Counted from the first letter of the stretch, positions 1 to 8,959 are shown. The stretch is DNA of 64,000 nucleotides from Paenibacillus sp. SZ31 (GCF_012912005.1 NZ_JABBEA010000004.1:372001-436000); one strand, 5' to 3'. Notes: generated by a model not told the origin, from the sequence alone. Numbers and translations: made by a program.

Positions 1-751
1 CCAGCACAATCGTGCGGTGACCATTCGAAGCAGCCACGTCCAGAATATAACGGATACGTTCCTTCATCACGGACTCAATCTGTAGATCATCAGCCTCTCT
101 ACGCTCTTTCACCACACCCGCATTAACCGCTGGCGCAGTGATGAATGATGATACATAATATTGGTCCAGCAGTCGGTCTTCATCATCACGAATTACGGGA
201 ACACGAGGTGAATAGATCATATGATCGGAATAGAGACCCGATCGCCGCTTGCGATTGTACTCGTACATTTCATCCATTTGGGCGATGCACGGGTATAGTC
301 CTGTCGCTCGGGCCAGACTCTCTTCCTGTGCCTGGCTTCCACCAAGAAAACCACCACCCGGATTTTTTGCCGATGCAAAGTTCAAACAGACCACATCTTC
401 TCTTCCTTCAACTACCGTCAAACGTGAAGCCGCTCCAAGTGTAGTCTCGCCAGTAACCTCAATGCGAACCGACACAGCCTCAGATTCTGCTTCAGTTAAT
501 GAAGCTACCGAATGAGTTTCTGCGCGAGCTTCTGTACGAAGCTTTTCTCTGAGTCCGGAAAGCTCCGACGGACGATATAACACTGAATTACGGATGGCCT
601 GCTGCTCATCCCTGCCGATCTCAACCTTGCGATTATATCCATTTACATACTGTCCTGCTTCCAGAATAGCCAGCGTCTGCTGTGCGATATTGGCCCGCAG
701 GGAACGTGGATTGGAGCTAGTGGAGCCTGCTGATTTATTAAAATTATTCAT
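1..751 (-). CDS. PARG-like (ADP-ribosyl) glycohydrolase, TIGR02452 family, 3' end beyond the window
   Basis: This is the N-terminal part (about 250 residues) of a microbial-type poly(ADP-ribose) glycohydrolase. Translated from 751 it contains NFASAKNPGGGFLGGSQAQEE: the three glycines at about residues 132-134 and QEE at 142-144 fit the GGG-X6-8-QEE catalytic loop of the PARG macrodomain. The family removes ADP-ribose from modified targets. The ATG at 751 has a GGAAGGG ribosome site inside the end of the upstream NADAR gene, and the two genes overlap by 8 bases, which indicates translational coupling. The C-terminal part lies beyond the left edge, so its completeness cannot be judged. Whether its substrate is protein, nucleic acid or free poly(ADP-ribose) is not visible. 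Confidence 0.85.
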   Translation of the reverse strand, partial: MNNFNKSAGSTSSNPRSLRANIAQQTLAILEAGQYVNGYNRKVEIGRDEQQAIRNSVLYRPSELSGLREKLRTEARAETHSVASLTEAESEAVSVRIEVTGETTLGAASRLTVVEGREDVVCLNFASAKNPGGGFLGGSQAQEESLARATGLYPCIAQMDEMYEYNRKRRSGLYSDHMIYSPRVPVIRDDEDRLLDQYYVSSFITAPAVNAGVVKERREADDLQIESVMKERIRYILDVAASNGHRTIVL

Positions 752-1229
752 CTGAATCCCTTCCTATATCTTCTCTTAGACGGGTCAGAATCTCACCCAG
801 CCAGTTGGTTCCCCGCCACGTTCTTCGGTTACGAATACGCGGATCTTCCTCCGCCAGTCCCACACCCCAGATGCGATCATCCGGGCTTGCCTCCACAAGG
901 GTCGTTCCACGAGTGCCGCGCAGCGCGGTTAGCAGTTCTTCGTTTTGTGTGAATTTGGCTAAATTGCCCTCGTAGACAATGCGCTGGCATTCCGCTTCCC
1001 ATACTGTCTGGTCGAAGCCTGCGACCTGTCTGCCCAGCTTTTTTTGTACCGAAGCAGAGCTTGCCTTCAGAATTTTATCTGCGATGGTCTGATCGCCAAA
1101 CAGTAGCGCTTTCTGGTGCATCATGTATTGCTCCGCACTCGTGTAGTGAACCCCGTTCACGGTAAAATCCGCCGGGTGCCACTGTGAGAACGGAGATACA
1201 GTCCGCCAGAAAAATGTAAACTTTTCCAT
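744..1229 (-). CDS. NADAR domain protein (YbiA-like, DUF1768)
   Basis: This 161-residue protein spans essentially one NADAR fold. Family marks are the N-terminal FFWRTVSPFSQWHPADF, the YTSAEQYMMHQKALLFGD segment and the C-terminal RNRRTWRGTNWLGE. NADAR proteins act on NAD/ADP-ribose-type glycosidic bonds; known members hydrolyse riboflavin-pathway intermediates (YbiA/RibX) or remove ADP-ribose from guanine in DNA. The partners here, a PARG-like enzyme downstream (8-base overlap) and an NrtR-like regulator upstream, favour an ADP-ribose role over flavin metabolism, but that is inference. The ATG at 1229 follows a GAGGGG ribosome site. Confidence 0.85.
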   Translation of the reverse strand: MEKFTFFWRTVSPFSQWHPADFTVNGVHYTSAEQYMMHQKALLFGDQTIADKILKASSASVQKKLGRQVAGFDQTVWEAECQRIVYEGNLAKFTQNEELLTALRGTRGTTLVEASPDDRIWGVGLAEEDPRIRNRRTWRGTNWLGEILTRLREDIGRDSDE

Positions 1230-1320
1230 CCATATCCCCTCTTCACTTGTTCCTCATGGTTGTAGCGATCCCGCCCCTGGCTTGAATCACTTCGTCCTAC
1301 TTCATTAATAATTACCGTGT

Positions 1321-2259
1321 CTACAGTGTCTGCCTCTCTGGATTCAATCGGTACAAGCGTGATGGTCGATGACCGGCACTGCTCGCATAATCTCCTGTCT
1401 CGATGACCCAATCGGCGATTTTGCGCCGGAAAGCGGCAGCCAGCAGCTTTTTGCCACTGATGATCTCATGTACTTTCTGAAGGGCAGTCAGTGTGAACGT
1501 TTCCGGCATCAGATTGAATGCAATATCCGTATACTCGATCTTCGATCGCAGACGTTCAAGCGCATAATGAATGATCTTGGCATGATCAAAGGCAATCCCC
1601 TGAACCTCACCCAACGTCAAATTATGACTCCGCACTCGTCCTTCCACCGTTTCTTTCGTCTCAACAATGGCCGACAACTCTTCTGTTCCATTGGTCAAAA
1701 TCAACTGAAGCTTGCGTTCTGTCACACGTCCACGCTCGTGAATATGCCGCTTTTCTTCCAGAAGTCGCTGCTCCACCCGAAACCAGTTGGCCTCGCTGGC
1801 ATCATCGCCAGCCTGAAGCTCCAGCTCGCTGCTATCGACCAGCGCCATATAGGAACAGCTAATGACACGCGTACGTGGATCACGTTCCACATCTCCCCAT
1901 GTGTACAGTTGTTCCAGATAAATATCATCCAGCCCCGTCTCCGTCAGCAATTCCCGCCGAGCAGCATCTTCCAATGATTCCTGCATGGAGACGAATCCGC
2001 CCGGTAACGCCCATTGGCCCAGATAGGGATGACCACCACGCCGGATCAGCAGTAACTGGAGTTCGGGTTCCGCAAGCTTGCGATAGTTCTCCTGAACTTC
2101 TGTGCGTATCGTAAATACCAGCATGTCCACGGTGACGGAAGGACGTTCGTAATCACCAGCATTATACGTTTCCAGAAACTGTTGTTCACTGATATGTACG
2201 TGATCCTGATGCTCCCGATAATCAGGGGCTTTTCCTCCAGATGAACCTTCGTTAGTCAT
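1321..2259 (-). CDS. NrtR-like transcriptional regulator: Nudix domain plus winged helix
   Basis: A Nudix domain (roughly residues 40-175) is followed by a C-terminal winged-helix domain (about 241-312, with FRRKIADWVIETG and RPSRLYRLNPE). This is the architecture of NrtR, the ADP-ribose-sensing repressor of NAD metabolism genes. The Nudix box at 88-110 reads GFVSMQE-x7-RELLTETGL: the first glutamate of the EE pair is threonine, so hydrolase activity is doubtful, as in sensor-type Nudix domains. I chose the ATG at 2259 over a TTG at 2289 because the upstream TTG lies in a pair of TGTTATTAACA repeats that look like its operator. The gene heads the NADAR-PARG operon after a 91-base gap. Confidence 0.8.
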   Translation of the reverse strand: MTNEGSSGGKAPDYREHQDHVHISEQQFLETYNAGDYERPSVTVDMLVFTIRTEVQENYRKLAEPELQLLLIRRGGHPYLGQWALPGGFVSMQESLEDAARRELLTETGLDDIYLEQLYTWGDVERDPRTRVISCSYMALVDSSELELQAGDDASEANWFRVEQRLLEEKRHIHERGRVTERKLQLILTNGTEELSAIVETKETVEGRVRSHNLTLGEVQGIAFDHAKIIHYALERLRSKIEYTDIAFNLMPETFTLTALQKVHEIISGKKLLAAAFRRKIADWVIETGDYASSAGHRPSRLYRLNPERQTL

Positions 2260-2277
2260 CGTATACAAACCCCATTC

Positions 2278-2302
2278 TGTTATTAACAATATGTTATTAA
2301 CA
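2278..2302. promoter_or_regulatory. Two near-palindromic TGTTATTAACA boxes, probable NrtR-like operator
   Basis: TGTTATTAACA occurs at 2278-2288 and again at 2292-2302, so the copies are 14 bases apart. Each is an interrupted palindrome (TGTTA-n-TAACA). They sit just upstream of the Nudix-winged-helix gene, where an autoregulatory operator is expected. The binding protein is an inference. Confidence 0.5.
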
Positions 2303-2406
2303 TTTAGATAATATCAATTTATCACACCATTTTGTCTCAGGTCAATATTTCCAGTTCAAAATAAATGAGCTCCCATCACTTGACGATATGTCAAATCAAA
2401 CTTATG

Positions 2407-2430
2407 ATTTAGTTAGTCGACTAACTAAAT
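2407..2430. promoter_or_regulatory. Perfect 24-base palindrome, MarR-type operator
   Basis: The half-site ATTTAGTTAGTC is followed directly by its exact reverse complement, centred between 2418 and 2419. It lies 22 bases before the chosen MarR start and overlaps an upstream ATG at 2429, which makes that ATG an unlikely start. It fits autorepression of the marR-exporter operon. Confidence 0.65.
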
Positions 2431-2452
2431 GAATATGAACGGAGCGGATGAT

Positions 2453-2887
2453 ATGAACCCAGTCCAAAACGATCGGTTAATGGGACAGCTATCCGAACTC
2501 GTGAAGCTGAAACGCTACAAGGTTCATGAAAAACTTGTGAACCACCCCGAGTTATACCCGGGCCAGCCGCCTTTGCTGTTCCAGCTTGAACGGGAGGATG
2601 GCCAATCCCAGAAAAATCTGGCCGAACAACTTCGGCGCAGTCCCGCAACCGTAACTGTCATGCTCAAGCGCATGGAAACGTCCGGTTATGTGAGACGTGA
2701 AGCGGACCCGAAGGATCTGCGCAGTTTACGGGTATTCCTGACGGATCAGGGACGCTCTGCACTACGAGAACTGAGAGAAGTGGTTCAGGAGTTGGAACGG
2801 CAGGCCGAGAAAGATTTTACACCGGAAGAATCCCGGCTGATGTCTACACTTGCACAGCGTATGCTCCAAAACCTGCGTGAATCCTGA
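2453..2887 (+). CDS. MarR family transcriptional regulator
   Basis: This is a 144-residue MarR protein. The winged helix-turn-helix is clear (LAEQLRRSPATVTVMLKRMETSGYVRREADPKDLRSLRVFLT), with the family DxR(D/S) wing and the following long dimerisation helix. The ATG at 2453 has GGAG at 2441-2444; an in-frame ATG at 2429 falls inside the palindromic operator and lacks a ribosome site. The gene is followed after about 100 bases by two ABC exporter genes on the same strand, so it probably represses that efflux pump and itself and is released by a small-molecule ligand that cannot be named. Confidence 0.9.
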   Translation: MNPVQNDRLMGQLSELVKLKRYKVHEKLVNHPELYPGQPPLLFQLEREDGQSQKNLAEQLRRSPATVTVMLKRMETSGYVRREADPKDLRSLRVFLTDQGRSALRELREVVQELERQAEKDFTPEESRLMSTLAQRMLQNLRES

Positions 2888-2990
2888 GATGATGCATACT
2901 CGCGATATCGCTAACAACAACTGGTTTGAAGCAGCTAAAGGTATGATGGAATTGATTCACTTATGCTATGAAGATTGAGGTGATTTACTA

Positions 2991-4775
2991 TTGTGGACGT
3001 TAAAACGATTCTTGACCCCGTATAAGTCGGCGGCGATCCTCGCCCCGCTGCTCATGGTACTTGAGGTTACCATGGACCTGCTCCAGCCCAAGCTGATGTC
3101 CAGTATTGTAGATGATGGTGTGCTTGCAGGCAACCTGTCCCATATCGTAACTACAGGTCTGATCATGCTACTTGTTGCGTTAATTGGCTGGGTCGGCGGC
3201 GCAGGCTGTACACTCTATTCAAGTAAGGCTGCCGTGGGATACGGCACGGATCTGCGCCAGGAGTTGTTTGACCATATTCAAACCTTCTCCTTCCGTAATC
3301 TGGATACGTTTCAGGAAGGATCTCTGATTACTCGTCTGACGAGTGACATTACCCAGATGCAGACCTTTGTACAGATGCTGCTGCGGATGTTTATTCGTTC
3401 GCCGATGCTGATCATCGGTAGTATCATCATGGCATTTACGATCAGTGTGAAGCTGGCTTTGATTCTTATTGCGACTGTGCCGGTACTGTTTATTATTTTA
3501 TTTATCCTGATAAAAGCGTCCTATCCGCTGTTCGCCAGCGTTCAGAACAAGCTCGATCAGGTCAACGCAGTCCTTCAGGAGAATCTTGCCGGCATTCGTG
3601 TCGTCAAGGCGTTTGCACGTGCGCGTCTGGAGAAAAAGCGGTTCAAACAATCCAATGAAGATTACACCTCAACTGCCGTCAAAGCTTGGCGTATTGTCAC
3701 ACTGAATGCACCCGTACTCAGCCTGATGCTGAACGTTACCATTGTAGCGGTGCTGTGGTTTGGAGGTTTCCAGGTAGTGGGAGGCGATATTGCTGCCGGG
3801 GATCTAATTGCTTTTATCAACTATGTCACGGTTGTACTCTCGTCCCTCACGTCGATCGGCATGATGATGATGAGTTTCTCCCGTGCCAAGGTATCTGCTG
3901 CCCGGATCAACGAGGTGTTACATACGGAGCCGGATATTCAATCGGGAACCAACAACTCTGGGAATGTACAGTCACACCAGTCTAACCGTGAGCAGTCCTC
4001 ATACCAACCGTCTCCCCTTCCTTCACGCGTAGCGGGTCAAGTGGAGTTCAGAGACGTATCTTTCCGTTATGACGGAGACCATACACTTACAGGAATTAAC
4101 CTGATCGCTCGCCCAGGTGAGAAAGTAGCCCTGATTGGCTCAACAGGCTCAGGCAAAACCTCGCTGGTGCAACTGATTCCCCGTCTGTATGATGCTTCTC
4201 AGGGTGAAGTGCTCGTGAACGGAGTGAACGTTCGCCACTGGGATCTTCAGGATCTTCGCAGCCGTGTATCTATTGTGCTTCAAGAATCCATTCTGTTCAG
4301 CGGCAGCATCCGGGATAATATTTGCTTCGGCCGGCCCGGTGCAACGGATGCTGAATTACGTGCTGCGGCACAAGCTGCGGCAGCGGATGATTTTATTATG
4401 AAACTGAAGGATGGCTATGACACGGAGCTGGGTCAGCGCGGGGTCAATCTGTCCGGTGGACAGAAACAGCGTATATCCATTGCACGCGCCCTGCTCATGC
4501 GGCCAGAAGTGCTGATTCTCGACGATAGCACCAGTGCTGTGGATTTACGTACGGAAGCGAACATTCAGAAGGCTTTGCAATCCTTGATGAAAGACAGCAC
4601 GACCTTTTTGATTGCACAGCGGATCTCCTCCGTGAAGGATGCAGACTGTATATATGTCATTGATGAAGGACAGATCGTTGCCCGGGGCACACATGATGAC
4701 CTTATGGCTCATTCTTCACACTACCAAGCGATCTATTATTCGCAGCAACGGAAGGAGGATGTTCAATTTGGCTAA
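2991..4775 (+). CDS. ABC exporter half-transporter, degenerate-site subunit
   Basis: 594 residues: an N-terminal six-helix exporter domain and a C-terminal ATPase domain. Walker A is GSTGSGKTS (about 384), the signature LSGGQ (about 487) and Walker B VLILDDS (about 507). Two catalytic positions are altered: the Walker B glutamate is aspartate, and the switch histidine is glutamine (LIAQRIS, about 542). This is the pattern of the non-hydrolysing site in heterodimeric exporters such as TM287/288 or BmrCD. A TTG start at 2991 follows GAGGTGA at 2977-2983. The partner gene overlaps its stop by 8 bases. Substrate unknown; multidrug efflux is the usual role of such pairs. Confidence 0.9.
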   Translation: MWTLKRFLTPYKSAAILAPLLMVLEVTMDLLQPKLMSSIVDDGVLAGNLSHIVTTGLIMLLVALIGWVGGAGCTLYSSKAAVGYGTDLRQELFDHIQTFSFRNLDTFQEGSLITRLTSDITQMQTFVQMLLRMFIRSPMLIIGSIIMAFTISVKLALILIATVPVLFIILFILIKASYPLFASVQNKLDQVNAVLQENLAGIRVVKAFARARLEKKRFKQSNEDYTSTAVKAWRIVTLNAPVLSLMLNVTIVAVLWFGGFQVVGGDIAAGDLIAFINYVTVVLSSLTSIGMMMMSFSRAKVSAARINEVLHTEPDIQSGTNNSGNVQSHQSNREQSSYQPSPLPSRVAGQVEFRDVSFRYDGDHTLTGINLIARPGEKVALIGSTGSGKTSLVQLIPRLYDASQGEVLVNGVNVRHWDLQDLRSRVSIVLQESILFSGSIRDNICFGRPGATDAELRAAAQAAAADDFIMKLKDGYDTELGQRGVNLSGGQKQRISIARALLMRPEVLILDDSTSAVDLRTEANIQKALQSLMKDSTTFLIAQRISSVKDADCIYVIDEGQIVARGTHDDLMAHSSHYQAIYYSQQRKEDVQFG

Positions 4776-6591
4776 ACCTGCATCTTCCTCTAATCAACAA
4801 ACGGTCGTGCCTCCAATTGGAAGACCCGGACCAGCGGGAAGAGGACCTGTTCCCAAAGTCCGAGCCAAAAATGCTCGCCATGCCCTGATTCGGGTATGGT
4901 CGTACATGGGACGTCATCGCAAAGGAGTTATTGCTGCATTGGTGCTAACTGCTCTCGGCACACTGCTCAATCTGGCAGGACCTTATCTTCTCGGCCGTGC
5001 TGTTAACGAACATATCGTGCCCAAAGTAACAGCGGGTTTGCTGAAGGAATGTCTCCTCTTGCTGAGTGTTTATGTCCTTGGCTCTCTCCTGATGTGGGCT
5101 CAATCCTATGTCATGATTGGTGTGTCACAGTTGACCGTTAAGGATCTGCGACATGCGTTGTTCTCTCGACTACAAGAGCTGCCGATCAGCTTTTTTGATA
5201 AAAATCAAAGCGGGGACCTGATGAGCCGGGCCACCAATGATATCGATAACGTATCTACAACGTTGAATCAAAGCGTAACTCAATTAATGTCTAGTGCCAT
5301 CCTGCTCGTTGGTTCCTTGTCGATCATGTTTGCACTCGATGTCCGGCTTACCCTGCTCAGTCTGATAACGGTACCGTTGATTACCATCGCCACTCGCCTG
5401 ATTGCGTCAAGAACACGCAAACACTTCACCGCCCAGCAGAAATTACTTGGTGAGCTTAACGGGTATGCTCAGGAAACCATTGCTGGACAAAAAGTTGTAG
5501 CGGCTTATAACCGTCAGGATCAGGCACATCAGCATTTTCAGAACCTGAACGAGAAACTGCGCACATCCAGCACACAGGCCCAGACTGTTTCAGGTCTGGT
5601 TGGCCCTACAATGAACGTAATGAACAACATCGGGTTTGCCATACTCGCTTCTGTTGGTGGATGGATGGCTTATCATGATCTGACGTCCATCGGACTTATC
5701 GTCAGCTTTCTCGCTTACTCCCGCCAGATTGAGCGGCCGCTCAACGATCTGGCCAATCAGTACAATCTGATTCAGGCTGCAATCGCAGGTGCTGAGCGCG
5801 TGTTCCACATCATGGATACACCTGGCGAATATGTGGAGGAACAGAAGAAACAACTGGATCAGATTCAAGGTAAAGTGGTATTTGAAGACGTCTCCTTCGG
5901 GTACAGTGCGGAGCGAGACATTCTGAAGAAGGTTAGCTTTACCGCAAAACCGGGTGAGATGATTGCACTTGTTGGACCCACCGGCGCAGGTAAAACGACC
6001 ATTATCAACCTGTTACCCCGTTTCTACGAGATTACAGGCGGACGGATTACCATTGATGGATATGACATCTCGGAACTGGAGAAGGATCCATTGCGGCGAC
6101 AACTCGGCATTGTGCTCCAGGATGCCTACCTGTTCTCGGGTACCATTCGCGACAACCTCGCCTACGGCAAACCGGACGCAACGGATGAACAGATCCGGCA
6201 AGCGGCCGAGCTGGCGAATGCACATTCGTTCATCCGCAAACTCTCACAGGGCTACGATACCCCCATCATTTCCGGGGGAAGCAATCTGAGTCAGGGACAA
6301 CGACAGCTGTTAACCATTGCCCGGGCCATTCTGGCTGATCCAGCCATTCTCATTCTGGATGAAGCAACGAGCAGCATCGATACGCGTACAGAGATGCAAA
6401 TCCAGGAAGCGATGCGCACATTGATGAAAGACCGCACCAGCTTCGTCATCGCCCACAGGCTGAGCACAATTCGTGAAGCTGATCAGATTCTCGTCATAGA
6501 TGATGGACAGATCGCTGAACGGGGAAGCCATGACGAGTTGATGCAGCAACAAGGATTCTACTATCAGTTACATCAGGGACAACTAAAATGA
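4768..6591 (+). CDS. ABC exporter half-transporter, catalytic subunit
   Basis: 607 residues from a TTG at 4768, chosen because AAGGAGG at 4752-4758 is correctly spaced for it but too close to the ATG at 4759. The first 45 residues are a Pro/Gly-rich cytoplasmic tail, then come six membrane helices and an ATPase domain. Walker A (GPTGAGKT, about 403), Walker B with the catalytic glutamate (LILDEATS, about 528) and the H-loop (VIAHRLS, about 561) are intact. The signature is LSQGQ instead of LSGGQ. Combined with the altered Walker B and H-loop of its partner, this gives one active and one degenerate nucleotide site in the heterodimer. Confidence 0.9.
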   Translation: MAKPASSSNQQTVVPPIGRPGPAGRGPVPKVRAKNARHALIRVWSYMGRHRKGVIAALVLTALGTLLNLAGPYLLGRAVNEHIVPKVTAGLLKECLLLLSVYVLGSLLMWAQSYVMIGVSQLTVKDLRHALFSRLQELPISFFDKNQSGDLMSRATNDIDNVSTTLNQSVTQLMSSAILLVGSLSIMFALDVRLTLLSLITVPLITIATRLIASRTRKHFTAQQKLLGELNGYAQETIAGQKVVAAYNRQDQAHQHFQNLNEKLRTSSTQAQTVSGLVGPTMNVMNNIGFAILASVGGWMAYHDLTSIGLIVSFLAYSRQIERPLNDLANQYNLIQAAIAGAERVFHIMDTPGEYVEEQKKQLDQIQGKVVFEDVSFGYSAERDILKKVSFTAKPGEMIALVGPTGAGKTTIINLLPRFYEITGGRITIDGYDISELEKDPLRRQLGIVLQDAYLFSGTIRDNLAYGKPDATDEQIRQAAELANAHSFIRKLSQGYDTPIISGGSNLSQGQRQLLTIARAILADPAILILDEATSSIDTRTEMQIQEAMRTLMKDRTSFVIAHRLSTIREADQILVIDDGQIAERGSHDELMQQQGFYYQLHQGQLK

Positions 6592-6635
6592 TCTGATACG
6601 ATGTGGGGTCTACACATTAGGTTAATAGAAATACT

Positions 6636-6678
6636 AAACGCCGCATGGGGTTCTCCAGGACCCATACGGCGTTTTTTT
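6636..6678. terminator. Terminator between converging genes
   Basis: The stem AAACGCCG-ATGGG / CCCAT-CGGCGTTT is followed by a run of seven T on the plus strand. It lies between the exporter gene and the convergent kinase gene. Confidence 0.8.
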
Positions 6679-6722
6679 GTTTATTGATTATGTTGTTGCT
6701 GTTTCTGGGTCCGTTATACGAG

Positions 6723-8294
6723 TTACGCCTCCATTGGCAGATGAAGCGTGAAAGTAGAACCAACCCCCATCTCACTATGGACGGTAATTTTACCGTTGTG
6801 GTCCTGAACGATTTTCTGGCAGAGTGCAAGCCCGAGTCCCGTTCCTTCTTCTTTGGTCGTATAAAATGGATTAAAGATCGTGGATAGCGAATTTTCCGGA
6901 ATGCCACTTCCCGTGTCTGTAATCGAGACGAGTACTGCTTCCCCGTCCTGCAACAAATCCATATGAACCTCGCCAGGGTCTTCCATCGCTTCAAAAGCGT
7001 TACGAATCAGATTGATCAATACTTGCACGATTTTATCCCGGTCCATGTTGACCATGACTGGCTCACTAGTCATTTCAAGCGTAATCCGATGCCCTCGGGA
7101 TGCCGCGTCTGACTCGGTCAAAGACATGACACGTTCAAGGCAGTGTCCCAACTGTTCCGGTTTCATGTGATTGGCATGTGGTTTGGAGAACTGTAAAAAT
7201 TCTGCCGTCAGATCGGTTACCCTCGTCACCTCTCCCATAATCACTTCATACCACGGGGCGATATTGTACGCTTGTCCACGTGACAGCTGCAGAAATCCCC
7301 GAATTGCGGTGAGTGGGTTCCGAATTTCGTGAGCCATACCAGCGGCCAGTTCCCCTACAGCTCTTAGCCTTTCGGAACGGAATACTTCTTCTTCATTTTT
7401 CAGCCATTTGCTGCGCTGTTGTTGAAGTAACCTGTCCTCGGCAACCGTCATAAAGTGCTGCAAGGTATCCGACATTTCCGGGTAGAGAGAGATGCTATAG
7501 CTAACCTGTAGGCCTTGAAGCTGAACGGACAGTAGTGATGCGATTCGTTCTTCCACGTCCTGTATCTCCGGCAAAACGACTGCAAAACGATCTCCCGCAT
7601 ATCGGGATATGCCATACGCCTCGGTGAACTGATTGGTAATCATTTCGCCTGTTCCCGTGATCACCGAACACCAGGGATCTTCTGAATCTTTTTTATATCC
7701 GCTAAAATTATTGACATTCAAAAGGACAAGCAGAAAAGAGCGACGCTCTTCCACTGTCTTATGCAGCACTTCCATGTAACCTTCATAATTTAACAATCCG
7801 GTAAGCGGATCATGAAGGGTTAGAAATCGATTTTTTTCCCGAAGCCGACGCTTCTCGACCTCACTGTTAATCAACGTGTGATACAAAAAAATGATAACAA
7901 CTGAGGTTAACAGGTCAAATAACGAAACCAGCAAAGCATATGTATCTACAGGCACATACGAAAGCCGAATCACCGTATATTGCAGCATGAGTAGCAGTGA
8001 GATCGGTAAAGTCTGTGCTACGCGTTGTTTATCCTGAATCATCGAAATAATGAGCATATAATACAGCATGTTGCACCAGTTCAGTTGACTGAAATAATGG
8101 AATAGTCCGAGAAAAATCCAATGAAATATCCGCAGCACAGGATATCTTCTCTCCCCATAAATACTCGCTACCAATAAGGTCCCCGCTAACAACATCAATG
8201 CCGGATGAGGGGTAAGCCTTAGAACATAAGAGGACAGAATGACAAGCAGACAGCCTAGTGGGAATATCACCATTTTCATCGTGTAACTTAGCAA
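6723..8294 (-). CDS. Membrane sensor histidine kinase with a degenerate GGDEF-like domain
   Basis: 523 residues. About six N-terminal membrane helices (1-150) are followed by a region starting HDPLTGLLNYEGY that has GGDEF-domain character, but its active loop reads AGDRF (about 234) instead of GGDEF, so cyclase activity is unlikely. Then come a HisKA domain with the phospho-accepting histidine at about 322 (AHEIRNPLTAIRGF) and an HATPase domain (NLIRNAFEAM, DTGSGIP, GTGLGLALC). The C-terminal half resembles sporulation-type KinB/KinD kinases. No response regulator is adjacent, so it is an orphan kinase. A TTG at 8294 is the assumed start, behind GGGGGCGAGG. Confidence 0.85.
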   Translation of the reverse strand: MLSYTMKMVIFPLGCLLVILSSYVLRLTPHPALMLLAGTLLVASIYGERRYPVLRIFHWIFLGLFHYFSQLNWCNMLYYMLIISMIQDKQRVAQTLPISLLLMLQYTVIRLSYVPVDTYALLVSLFDLLTSVVIIFLYHTLINSEVEKRRLREKNRFLTLHDPLTGLLNYEGYMEVLHKTVEERRSFLLVLLNVNNFSGYKKDSEDPWCSVITGTGEMITNQFTEAYGISRYAGDRFAVVLPEIQDVEERIASLLSVQLQGLQVSYSISLYPEMSDTLQHFMTVAEDRLLQQQRSKWLKNEEEVFRSERLRAVGELAAGMAHEIRNPLTAIRGFLQLSRGQAYNIAPWYEVIMGEVTRVTDLTAEFLQFSKPHANHMKPEQLGHCLERVMSLTESDAASRGHRITLEMTSEPVMVNMDRDKIVQVLINLIRNAFEAMEDPGEVHMDLLQDGEAVLVSITDTGSGIPENSLSTIFNPFYTTKEEGTGLGLALCQKIVQDHNGKITVHSEMGVGSTFTLHLPMEA

Positions 8295-8554
8295 ATAGCC
8301 TCGCCCCCTTTGACATAAAAAATCACATCTAACAACTTATGTACATGTATTATATCGAGTATGATTAGCTGATGTTGTCGATTAGTGGAGGCTTCTCAAA
8401 TTCGCATGAATGTATAAATTATGAAGGCAATAGGACATATGCATGAATTGTAATAGGCAAAAGTGAAACAATTATTCTACGCATGGATCATCATTGTGAT
8501 ACAATACATTAATGGATTAATTTAGGATAAAATCATAGTTATGGAGGAGTCTAC

Positions 8555-8890
8555 ATGACAACACAACGAAAACCACTGGGCCTCGGAACGCTCTCTCTGC
8601 TCGTACTGTTGATGGGTCTCGCCTTTAACTTCCAATGGGGCAAAACAAATTTTATGATCAGCCATTACCTGTTCAACTTAATAAACATACCTATCTATAG
8701 CAACGGAACTCAGGGACTTCACATTCCTTTTGTGGTAGCAGCCCTTTTCTGGATTCCGACCTTCTTAATTGCCAAAAAATATCGTGCACATTTTGGCACA
8801 AGTGTATCTTATAACGTCGCCGGATTTATGCTGCTCTTTTGCATTATTGGGCTATTTATCCCCGTTATCGATTGGATAGTCAATGGTTAA
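8555..8890 (+). CDS. Small three-helix membrane protein, unknown function
   Basis: This 111-residue hydrophobic protein has three predicted membrane segments at about 8-26, 57-73 and 88-108. There is an ATG at 8555 with GGAGG at 8544-8548. I recognise no family. It stands alone between the kinase and the sugar transporter and has its own terminator-like hairpin downstream. Confidence 0.65.
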   Translation: MTTQRKPLGLGTLSLLVLLMGLAFNFQWGKTNFMISHYLFNLINIPIYSNGTQGLHIPFVVAALFWIPTFLIAKKYRAHFGTSVSYNVAGFMLLFCIIGLFIPVIDWIVNG

Positions 8891-8897
8891 ACAATTA

Positions 8898-8929
8898 AAG
8901 CCAGCTCTCTATATCCTGAGGGCTGGCTT
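8898..8929 (+). terminator. Hairpin downstream of the small membrane protein
   Basis: AAGCCAGC pairs with GCTGGCTT across a 16-base loop. The sequence that follows is T-rich but not a clean run. Confidence 0.55.
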
Positions 8930-8959
8930 CTTTGCTGCTTTTCCATATAAGATGAACAA

